The translations under genes were made by a program, and so were the position numbers. A stretch of 64,000 bases of DNA from contig AGIQ01000002.1 in NCBI GenBank assembly GCA_000230935.2, forward strand, positions 744,001-808,000, written 5' to 3'. The notes under the pieces were generated by a model. That model was given only the letters and a program-made list of their open reading frames with translations. It did not search any database and was not told the origin of the DNA. Positions 56,540 to 63,616 of this stretch are shown piece by piece (the stretch's first letter is position 1; the number at the start of each line of letters is the position of its first letter). This DNA is from Mycolicibacterium rhodesiae JS60. Lineage in GTDB: Bacteria; Actinomycetota; Actinomycetes; Mycobacteriales; Mycobacteriaceae.

Positions 56540-57613
56540 ATGTCCACCGTCTCGGCCGATCGGCGCGCGCCTTTCGCGACGTCGGCGCCGGTCCGGCAGG
56601 TTCCGGCGCCGGTCGTCCTGGCGGTCGTCGGCGCCCTGATCGTCGGCTATGCGTTGTGGACGTGGGCCGCCTGGCTGGCCTCGGGACCCACGCAGGTCTC
56701 GGCCACCCGAAACCCGGCAGACACGTCATGGTGGGTGGCGCGGATATACGAGACGATCATGGCCGTCGCCGTCGTCGTGATCGGCACTCACGTTGTACGC
56801 CAATGCCTTCGGCAGCGCCGCCTGGCGTTCGACGCGGTCATCGTCATCGCCGGGTTCTTCACCCTGTTCTGGGACCCGATGGTCAACTGGATGCAACCGA
56901 ACTTCATGTACAGCTCGCAGTGGGTCAACCTCAACACCTGGGTCGCTCACGCGCCGGGTGTGGTCAACCCCACCGCCGGGCTGATGCCGCAACCCGTGTT
57001 CATCATGTTCATCTACCCGTTCGGGCTACTGGGCTTCGCGATCATCATCAATCACGGCATGCGGGTCGTGCAGCGTCGGTTCCCCCAGATCAGCACGTTG
57101 GCTCTGATGGCATTCGCCTACACCTATGGGCTGATCCTCGGCGCCTGCCTGGAGGCACCGACCTTCCTGTCCAACCTGTGGGGACTGCCCGGTGCGCCGG
57201 CGGACTTCTCACTGTTCGCCAACGGACAGCGCTATGCCTGGGCTGAATACCTCACCACGGGAATCGTTTTCACGACATTTGCCGCGGTCCGTTATTTCAA
57301 GAACGACAACGGTCAGGCGATAGTCGAACGGGGCCTGCAAGGCTTGCGGCCGGCTGCGCGGAGTGCGGCGACGATATTGGCCACCATCGCCGTCTTCGCG
57401 ATGTCGATGTGGGCCCTGCTGTTGGTGCAGATTCCCGCCGGACTTCATGCCTCGCCGTATCCAGACGACTATCCGGCCCATCTCATCAATGGTTTGTGCA
57501 ATATCCCCGGCAATCCGAACTCGACAGCGCCGACAGCCTACGGACCCTGTCCGGGCAGTCCCGGCTTCCGGATGCCGGTAAACAACACCTTCGTCTCGAA
57601 CACCGGCCGCTGA
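56540..57613 (+). CDS. AveC spirocyclase-like membrane protein, copy 1
   Basis: 357 aa from ATG 56540 after GGAGG; the much longer frame upstream runs through the operator and is not credible. Seven or so TM segments: PVVLAVVGALIVGYALWTW, ARIYETIMAVAVVVIG, FDAVIVIAGFFTLFWDPMV, PVFIMFIYPFGLLGFAIII, FAYTYGLILGACLEAP, LTTGIVFTTFAAVRYF, and ATILATIAVFAMSMWALLLV. Motifs WDPMVNWMQP, VVQRRFP and RYFKNDNGQAIVERG are shared with copy 2 at 62.2-63.4 kb. Resembles the AveC-like spirocyclase family; AveC itself forms the spiroketal of avermectin. Enzymatic role here unknown. Confidence 0.72.
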   Translation: MSTVSADRRAPFATSAPVRQVPAPVVLAVVGALIVGYALWTWAAWLASGPTQVSATRNPADTSWWVARIYETIMAVAVVVIGTHVVRQCLRQRRLAFDAVIVIAGFFTLFWDPMVNWMQPNFMYSSQWVNLNTWVAHAPGVVNPTAGLMPQPVFIMFIYPFGLLGFAIIINHGMRVVQRRFPQISTLALMAFAYTYGLILGACLEAPTFLSNLWGLPGAPADFSLFANGQRYAWAEYLTTGIVFTTFAAVRYFKNDNGQAIVERGLQGLRPAARSAATILATIAVFAMSMWALLLVQIPAGLHASPYPDDYPAHLINGLCNIPGNPNSTAPTAYGPCPGSPGFRMPVNNTFVSNTGR

Positions 57614-57625
57614 TCTCGGTCGGGA

Positions 57626-58222
57626 CTATTTCTTGCCTCGACGACGAGCGGGCTTGCCCTCTGCGGATAACACTGACGGTATGGCGAACTTACGCAACTC
57701 GTCCCGTAAGGCTTCTGGTCTCGGATCATCGCGAAGCAGCGCGAATGTCAGGACGCCTTGCAGCCATCGGCTCGCTTCCTCGGGGGTGACACCGGGCCGA
57801 AGTCGGCCCTCGGCGTCGGCTCTGGTGAGCAGCGGGCGCAGGCTGGAGTGGATCAGTGCCTCGATCGGGTGCGATTCGCCGAAGACCGCTTTGGCCCTGT
57901 CGGCGGGCAGGGCCGCCGACAGACCTGCCAGCTCCTCGTGTCCGTGCGTGACTTCGACTGCCCTGGCGAGAAATTCGACGAGAGCCTCGTCGAGGTCGTC
58001 GGATTCTGCCAAGTTCCACGAATCGATGTGCTCTTGAAGCTCTTCGCAGCATTGCACCATCGCCAGCTCCAGGAGCTGATCGCGGCTGGACACGGTGTAG
58101 TACAGGGTCTGCCGAACCACGCCCGCCGACCGTGCGACATCGGACATTGTCGTGCGGTCGGCGCCGTACTTGATAAAGGCCTGCCGGGCCGCACGCACCA
58201 CACTGGCCGTGGGTTCATCCAT
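57626..58222 (-). CDS. TetR-family regulator, candidate binder of the 33-bp repeat
   Basis: 198 aa. HTH TTMSDVARSAGVVRQTLYYTVSSRDQLLELAM, with Tyr-Tyr-Thr-Val in place of the usual YYYF. C-terminal tail PARRRGKK is strongly basic. It follows G by 23 bp in the same orientation, and the G promoter carries the 33-bp repeat also found before the convergent AveC-like gene, so this is the likely regulator of both units (inference). Confidence 0.85.
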   Translation of the reverse strand: MDEPTASVVRAARQAFIKYGADRTTMSDVARSAGVVRQTLYYTVSSRDQLLELAMVQCCEELQEHIDSWNLAESDDLDEALVEFLARAVEVTHGHEELAGLSAALPADRAKAVFGESHPIEALIHSSLRPLLTRADAEGRLRPGVTPEEASRWLQGVLTFALLRDDPRPEALRDELRKFAIPSVLSAEGKPARRRGKK

Positions 58223-58245
58223 CCTGCAAGCCTATGCGGCGGGGC

Positions 58246-58950
58246 CTAGAGCGGGTTCGTGCCCTCTGCTATTTGTCGCGTGAGGGCCTTGTGCACCTCG
58301 TAACTGATGGCGCCCATCCAAATGGCGAAGGCAGCCAGCGGGATGTAGATGCCCACGATGCCGTTCCAGGCGAACGGACCTGTCTTGAAGAACAACACCA
58401 TGCCCGCCGGCGTGATCAGCAGTGCCGCCCAAGCCGTCAAGTAGCCCAACCAGCGGGGGAGGATGGGCGGACTGTTCGTGTCGATGAAGATCGCTGCCAC
58501 AATGCACCACATCTGCACCCACAGCGACCAGATCACGGTGACGAAGAGAATCCAGCCGACATCGTGCAACGCCTCGGTGATCTCGGCGGCGCGGTCGTCG
58601 AAGCGAAATGAGGCCGCCATCCAAACCCCGATCGGGGTGATGAACTCCAACGACAGCAGCCCGCACGAGACGAGCTGGGTCGCGGCCAAACCGCGGGCGC
58701 CGTCAATTCGCTTGAGTTGCCCGGAAATTGCGACCGCCCACGGCACGAGCAGTGCTGAGGCCGCCATCACGACCACGAGACCGAGCTTGATCAAGATCGT
58801 GTTGTCCGCGTACAGCTGGCGGATTTCGTCGGCGGTGGCGCTCGGGCGCGACGGTGGAAAGAACCCCATGACGAAGATGAAGGTGGCGAACCAGATCACC
58901 ACCATGGTCGGACCCGCCCAGATCAGGACACGCTGAACCCGTGCCTCCAC
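58246..58950 (-). CDS. Six-helix membrane protein, paralogue G
   Basis: 234 aa from the GTG at 58950 with AAGGAA upstream; a TTG at 58956 is the alternative. Most divergent family member but with the pattern intact: FPPSRPSATADEIRQLYADN after TM1, ISGQLKRIDGARG, VWMAASFRFDD, ILPRWLGYLTAWAALL, and FFKTGPFAWNGIVGIYIP. Located between the norD-norQ-tetR unit and a tetR; transcribed with the latter from a promoter with the 33-bp repeat. Confidence 0.77.
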   Translation of the reverse strand: MEARVQRVLIWAGPTMVVIWFATFIFVMGFFPPSRPSATADEIRQLYADNTILIKLGLVVVMAASALLVPWAVAISGQLKRIDGARGLAATQLVSCGLLSLEFITPIGVWMAASFRFDDRAAEITEALHDVGWILFVTVIWSLWVQMWCIVAAIFIDTNSPPILPRWLGYLTAWAALLITPAGMVLFFKTGPFAWNGIVGIYIPLAAFAIWMGAISYEVHKALTRQIAEGTNPL

Positions 58951-59035
58951 AAGCAATTCCTTTCAAGCAGGGAAGTTTTCAGCGCTGAGGGTGACGTCGA
59001 CTCCACTGCTACCCGATCCGAAACTAGCACCCCGA

Positions 59036-59068
59036 CGACAGTACGACAATAGATGTCGCAGTGTCGTG
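59036..59068. promoter_or_regulatory. 33-bp composite inverted repeat, copy 2
   Basis: CGACAGTACGACA, central ATAG, then ATGTCGCAGTGTCGTG: the reverse complement of copy 1 except for the four central bases. About 85 bp upstream of G and just after the 3' end of the tetR at 59072. Conservation over 29 of 33 bp between two otherwise unrelated promoters implies selection. Confidence 0.65.
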
Positions 59069-59071
59069 GAC

Positions 59072-59710
59072 CTAGGGTTGCGTGGGGCGAGGACCTTGCA
59101 GTCCCCACAGCGTCATCTGAGTGAGTTGGTCGATCAGGTATTCGAAATCGGCCAGTTGTCCGTCGGTGAACAACCAATCGCGGTGCACGGTGGCGGAGAA
59201 CGCCATGCCGATAATCAGCCGGACCGCAATGGCGTGGTCGGCGCTCCAGCCCCGCAGCTCGGCTTCGACTGCAAAGATCTCGACGAGCGAGTCGATCACC
59301 GGGGTGAAGGTTGTCCGCAGATCGCCCAGTCCCTCGCTTTCGCCTACGGACATCGCGGCCAGGAAAGCCTGCAGGAGGGCGCGCTCACCTTCCAGCACGG
59401 TGCGGAGGCTCCCGAAGAACTCACGAATCTCGGTCTCCGAATCGCGCGACCCGCGCGGGCGCGCCGCCCAGGACTCGCGGAAATCGGTGAAGAAGTGCTC
59501 CACCGGACCGGCCACGGCCTCCTGAAACAACGCCGCCTTCGTGGGAAACTGCCGAAACAGGGTGCGTTCGGTGATGCCGGCGGCCGCGGCGATGTCCCGC
59601 GTCGTCGTCCCTCGGTATCCGCGCTGCGCGAAGATGTCGATCGCGGCTTCGAGCAGGCGCTCCCGGTTCTTCGCCGCTACCGCTCGCCGGCCGTCCGTGG
59701 TGTCAGTCAG
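59072..59710 (-). CDS. TetR-family regulator with probable CTG start, coupled to the NorQ-like gene
   Basis: Frame runs from a CTG at 59710 to TGA 59072, 212 aa. ATG/GTG/TTG-based calling gives only the C-terminal 152 residues from 59530. Upstream in the same frame are RRAVAAKNRERLLEAAIDIF and the HTH GTTTRDIAAAAGITERTLF, then RQFPTKAALFQEA, so the HTH is clearly part of the protein. An in-frame TGA lies five codons before the CTG, and no standard start precedes the HTH. The CTG overlaps the NorQ-like stop by 8 bp, suggesting coupled initiation. Alternative: a sequencing error or a frameshift. Confidence 0.75.
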   Translation of the reverse strand: MTDTTDGRRAVAAKNRERLLEAAIDIFAQRGYRGTTTRDIAAAAGITERTLFRQFPTKAALFQEAVAGPVEHFFTDFRESWAARPRGSRDSETEIREFFGSLRTVLEGERALLQAFLAAMSVGESEGLGDLRTTFTPVIDSLVEIFAVEAELRGWSADHAIAVRLIIGMAFSATVHRDWLFTDGQLADFEYLIDQLTQMTLWGLQGPRPTQP

Positions 59711-60527
59711 CGTAGGACTCGATCATCGCAACGAGCCCGCGCCGCAGCTCCTGATCGTCGGACAGCGGGCCCGCGATGGCGGCGATGGTGGCGTCGCGGA
59801 AGGTGAGCCCGGCGCGCATCAGTTGGCTGGCCGCGACAAGGGTTCGGGTCGAACACACCTCGCGCATCCCGGGATGCGCCACCTTTCGGACCGCTTGGGC
59901 CAATCGAAGCAGGTCATCCAGTCGGGCACCACTATGGCCCGATTCGCGCCGCACGATCTCTGCCTCGTGTGTGGGGTCGGGATACTCGAGCTCGATCGCG
60001 ATCATCCGCTGGCGCGTCGACGGCTTCATGTCTTTGAGGATGCTCTGGTAGCCGGGGTTGTACGACACCACAAGCTGAAAGCCGTTCGCGGCCTTGATGG
60101 TTTGGCCGCCGAGCCGCTCCAGGCTGAGCTCGCGGCGATGGTCGGCGAGGGAATGGATCGCCACGACCGCGTCCTGCCGGGCTTCGACGATCTCATCCAG
60201 GTAGCAGATGCCGCCCTCACGGGCAGCCGTCGTCAGGGGGCCGTCGACCCAGCGGGTTTCGCCGCCGATCAACAGGAATCGGCCGAGCAGGTCCGACGCG
60301 GTCATGTCCTCGTGGCACGACACCGTGTGCAGCGGAATCTGTAGCGACGCCGCCATATGCTCGACCAGGCGGGTCTTCCCGCAACCGGTCGGGCCCTTGA
60401 GCATGACCGGCAGGCCCATGTCCCACGCCGCTCGGAACACGTCGACCTCGTTGCCGATCGGCAAGTAGTAGGGCACATCTGCCGATTGGCGATCAACGCC
60501 CACGCGCTCAAATTCCTGCACTGACAT
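59703..60527 (-). CDS. AAA+ ATPase of the CbbQ/NirQ/NorQ (MoxR) family
   Basis: 274 aa from ATG 60527 (AAGGAG upstream). Walker A GPTGCGKT (residues 45-52), Walker B ICYLDEI (D111, E112), sensor region VSYNPGYQ, and the family N-terminus YYLPIGNEVDVF, all as in NorQ/CbbQ. With a VWA partner such ATPases remodel enzymes to load metal or to activate them (NorQD: non-haem iron into NorB; CbbQO: Rubisco activation). Starts within the 3' end of the VWA gene (20-bp overlap). Its client here is unknown since no norB is nearby. Confidence 0.93.
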   Translation of the reverse strand: MSVQEFERVGVDRQSADVPYYLPIGNEVDVFRAAWDMGLPVMLKGPTGCGKTRLVEHMAASLQIPLHTVSCHEDMTASDLLGRFLLIGGETRWVDGPLTTAAREGGICYLDEIVEARQDAVVAIHSLADHRRELSLERLGGQTIKAANGFQLVVSYNPGYQSILKDMKPSTRQRMIAIELEYPDPTHEAEIVRRESGHSGARLDDLLRLAQAVRKVAHPGMREVCSTRTLVAASQLMRAGLTFRDATIAAIAGPLSDDQELRRGLVAMIESYAD

Positions 60528-62214
60528 ACACACTCCTTCGTGGATGATGTGGGCGCTGCACACCACGGACTCGTCCGAGGGCCCCGCCGAACAGGTCGCG
60601 TACGTGGGGAGCGAGCTCAGCCGCGTCGCGTACAACGCGATGCTGGGTCAGTGGCCATATCGAGTCGTCCGGTGTCGGGCAGACCGACAATCCGGCGATC
60701 GCGACGCCGCGCAACGTGGCTTCCTCGACGGCGAATCGGGAATCTTCGCATGCATAACGGCCTTCGTAACCGTGGTCGAAGACCACCCCGTCGCCGATCA
60801 CCACCACCAGCTGATGATCGGTGCCGGCTCGGGTGGCGACGATGTTCGTCGCGTGCCGGATCGCGGCCCCGAGCCGGGTGAATCCCGACGGGCTGATGCT
60901 GAGCAGGCGTCGCTGTGCAGCCGCCGACCACTGTTCTTCGAACGACTTGGCGTGCAAGAAGCGCACATTGCGGCGTCCCTGGGAGTAGAAGCCGTAGGTC
61001 GCGGTTCGCACTCCGAGCTGATCGAGCGCGGATGTCACCTCGAATGCGAGGTTGCGCTGCGCGGCGAACACCGTTTCGCCGTCCGCGGTCTCGGCGGTCG
61101 AGCCGGTGGCGTCGAGCAGGATCAGCACCCCGAGCCGCTGGGAAGTCCGCCTGGCTGCGGTGTACACCAGCGCTTCGCAGCCGTGGCCGGCCGCGACGCT
61201 GGTATGCAGGTCGACGAGTGCCGACAGGTCGAGGTTGTCGCCCATGGGCTCGGCGCGATGGGTCTCCCACGCCAACCCCAGCCGTGCCAGGGACCGCACG
61301 AGCGGCCGGTTTGGTTGGGCGCCGGTGGGTTCGACGTCATCGGCAGGGGCGGGGTCGAACTCGCCGACTAACGTCCACTCCTCGCGGTAGCTGCGGCGGT
61401 GGGTATCCCACTCGGGATAGGCGGCGCCGACCACGAGTTCGCCGGCCATCTCGACGCGTGGTTCGGTTCCGGGCGCCAGACGCCCTTTGGTGGAGTGGCC
61501 GCGCCCGCGCCGGGCACCCACGATAGGGACCTCGTCGCCGGCTGTTCCGTCGCCAGGGGAACGACCCATCCCGAGCAACTTCTGTAAGGCCTCGCCGAAG
61601 GGGCTCCTCAGGGGTGCGGAGAACAGCTCCATGATTCGGCTGCGGTCACCGGAGGCGGCGTCGTCGTCTTCGTCCTCGTCTGGTTCGGGCAGCGAGGCCG
61701 GATCTGTGAGTTCGTTGCCGGCGGAATCATCAGCAGCCGAGGCATTTCCGGCTGAGAGGATCCGCGACGGCACCAATTCACCGAACCACGGTGGCGGGGA
61801 CGGCAGTCTCTCGGTCGATCGTGCCCGCGACAGAGATTCGGTCGGCGTGGCCGATGCCGGGATCCCGGCGCCGGCGTCGTGCAGCGCGGCGACGAAAGAT
61901 CGCGGCAGCATCTGCTCGATCACGGCACATGACCGCAGCACTTCCAACGTCAGGTAGCGCCGCGCGATATCGGATCCACCCCGATTGAGTTTGCGCAGAA
62001 CATCTTTGCGGTATGTCCCGGACCGCTGCAGCGATGCCTGACAGATCACCAGGTGTCGTGCTTCGACGCAGTGCTGGTCCAGCTGTGTGGGGACGAAGAT
62101 CGTCGACCCGTCACTGCCGCCGACCGTGCTCTGGGTGAACTCCAAGGGCACGGGCTTGCCGGCTAGGGCACTCGCGAACAACGACAGCGCGAGGTTTCCT
62201 GCGGCCGCAGGCAT
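60508..62214 (-). CDS. VWA-domain protein, NorD/CbbO-like
   Basis: 568 aa from ATG 62214. An N-terminal helical region, an acidic low-complexity linker (about residues 175-190, PEPDEDEDDDAAS), and a C-terminal von Willebrand A domain with a MIDAS of the form D368-A-T-G-S, followed by TYGFYSQGRRNVRF and LVVVIGDGVVFDHGYEGRYACED. Size and layout fit NorD. Located 16 bp after AveC-like gene 2 and overlapping the AAA+ gene, so AveC2-VWA-AAA-TetR form one leftward operon. The Shine-Dalgarno is weak. Confidence 0.88.
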   Translation of the reverse strand: MPAAAGNLALSLFASALAGKPVPLEFTQSTVGGSDGSTIFVPTQLDQHCVEARHLVICQASLQRSGTYRKDVLRKLNRGGSDIARRYLTLEVLRSCAVIEQMLPRSFVAALHDAGAGIPASATPTESLSRARSTERLPSPPPWFGELVPSRILSAGNASAADDSAGNELTDPASLPEPDEDEDDDAASGDRSRIMELFSAPLRSPFGEALQKLLGMGRSPGDGTAGDEVPIVGARRGRGHSTKGRLAPGTEPRVEMAGELVVGAAYPEWDTHRRSYREEWTLVGEFDPAPADDVEPTGAQPNRPLVRSLARLGLAWETHRAEPMGDNLDLSALVDLHTSVAAGHGCEALVYTAARRTSQRLGVLILLDATGSTAETADGETVFAAQRNLAFEVTSALDQLGVRTATYGFYSQGRRNVRFLHAKSFEEQWSAAAQRRLLSISPSGFTRLGAAIRHATNIVATRAGTDHQLVVVIGDGVVFDHGYEGRYACEDSRFAVEEATLRGVAIAGLSVCPTPDDSIWPLTQHRVVRDAAELAPHVRDLFGGALGRVRGVQRPHHPRRSVYVSAGI

Positions 62215-62230
62215 GGGGGAGTCTCGCTGG

Positions 62231-63409
62231 TCACTGACCCGGTCGATCGAACGGGATGACCTTCCGCTGCCACGGCGCATCGGGGGGAATCACCGCCTTT
62301 CCGTCCTGGTCAATGTAGCCCGAACTGCCATCGACCGGGTTGCCGTTGTTGTTGCGGTCCAGTGGCACGGCGGGGCCAGGGCATGGGCGGTCGGTGTTCT
62401 CGCCACAGATGCCCGAGGTGAAGTACGAGCGCTTCTGAATGTCTTCGTTCCACTCGGTGGAGTGCATACCGACCCAGAAGTTGGGCACGTTGTAGCCGAT
62501 GAACATCGTTCCCTGGATCACGAAGATCGCCGCGAGCGCACGCACGAACGTCTTTCGCGTCTCGCCGCCGCGGACATCTTCGATGCCACGCTCAAAGATC
62601 ATCTGTCCCTTGTCATTCAGGAAGTAGCGGAAGCACGCGACCGCACAGAAGACGGCGCCGATGGTCAGGGCCTCGTGAATGGGGAACTTGTGATAGGCGT
62701 CCGGGAAAATGCCCCAGTGCCCGCCCTGGTAGGCGAAGATACCCATCGGCAGCCACAGCAGTCCTTCGAGGATGAAGTCGAAGACCATCATGAACGCGTA
62801 GCAGCTCGCGATCAGGCCGAGGTTGCTCAGTTTCGGAAAGCGTTGGCGCACAGTGCGCATGAACCACGAGCCGATCAGCATGACGATGACGAAGATGTAG
62901 CAGTACGCGAACGGCGTGAACAGGATCGGCTCGCTGAGCATCGCCCCCGGCCTACCGAAGGAATTCCACCCCGGTACGGAGTTCACCCAGGAGCCGAAGT
63001 TGAGCATCCACGTGTTGTAGGTGAACCAGTGTCCGCCATACGAGGACAGCGGATCCTGGAACCACACCGTCAAGAAGGAAATGACGAGGATGCCGTCGAT
63101 GCCGAGCTTGCGGTCACGCAGCCAGGGCCGGATGACGAACCAATACGTCAGCCCCAAGGTGGCGGGGATGGATCCGACCTGCCACGCGATGAGGATCCCC
63201 TTCATCAGCGCGGGTGGTTCGGAAGGGCCGCTCGGCACGCGCACGAAGAACGGGCCGGTGACCCATTTGATCAGGACGTAGCACTCGAACAACACCAATA
63301 GCACGCCCAAGGCCGCGAAGATGTTGACCGGCAGATTCCGCTTGGGTTGGGATGCGGAGTCGACCGGGGCCGACGTGGCCGTGATGGGGTTATCCAGGTG
63401 CCGGGTCAT
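62231..63409 (-). CDS. AveC spirocyclase-like membrane protein, copy 2
   Basis: 392 aa from ATG 63409 after GAGAGGAA. About eight TM segments: FAALGVLLVLFECYVLIKWV, GILIAWQVGSIPATLGLTYW, GILVISFLTVWFQDPLSSY, LFTPFAYCYIFVIVMLIG, LIASCYAFMMVFDFILEGLL, LTIGAVFCAVACFRYF, and LAAIFVIQGTMFIGYNV. Shared with copy 1: FQDP/WDP, VRQRFPKLSN, RYFLNDKGQMIFERG. C-terminal extracytoplasmic part with CGENTDRPCPG and an Asn/Gly-rich segment. First gene of the operon with the NorD/NorQ-like pair, which makes it a possible client. Confidence 0.75.
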   Translation of the reverse strand: MTRHLDNPITATSAPVDSASQPKRNLPVNIFAALGVLLVLFECYVLIKWVTGPFFVRVPSGPSEPPALMKGILIAWQVGSIPATLGLTYWFVIRPWLRDRKLGIDGILVISFLTVWFQDPLSSYGGHWFTYNTWMLNFGSWVNSVPGWNSFGRPGAMLSEPILFTPFAYCYIFVIVMLIGSWFMRTVRQRFPKLSNLGLIASCYAFMMVFDFILEGLLWLPMGIFAYQGGHWGIFPDAYHKFPIHEALTIGAVFCAVACFRYFLNDKGQMIFERGIEDVRGGETRKTFVRALAAIFVIQGTMFIGYNVPNFWVGMHSTEWNEDIQKRSYFTSGICGENTDRPCPGPAVPLDRNNNGNPVDGSSGYIDQDGKAVIPPDAPWQRKVIPFDRPGQ

Positions 63410-63546
63410 GGGGTTCCTCTCGTCCAACGGCTGCGTTGTGACGTGCGTTACCCCGCCAATATAGCGTCAGCGGCCACTGACATCAATAGTCACGCTTGCA
63501 AGCTGTCAGTCGCGTTATCAGTGTTCAATCGTGCTCCTCTGATATA

Positions 63547-63563
63547 TGAGACATTGGATCCTA
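63547..63563. promoter_or_regulatory. TGAGAC-type palindrome, site 13
   Basis: TGAGACATTGGATCCTA, left half perfect, right half poor. Lies in the 207-bp gap between AveC-like gene 2 and the next tetR, 137 bp upstream of the former. The same gap has ACTGACA (63476) and TGTCAGT (63502) as inverted elements. Confidence 0.35.
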
Positions 63564-63616
63564 TAAAATGAACTCGAGCGGTAGATGAGCGGTCAGTCGA
63601 CATGCGCCGCCGCGGG

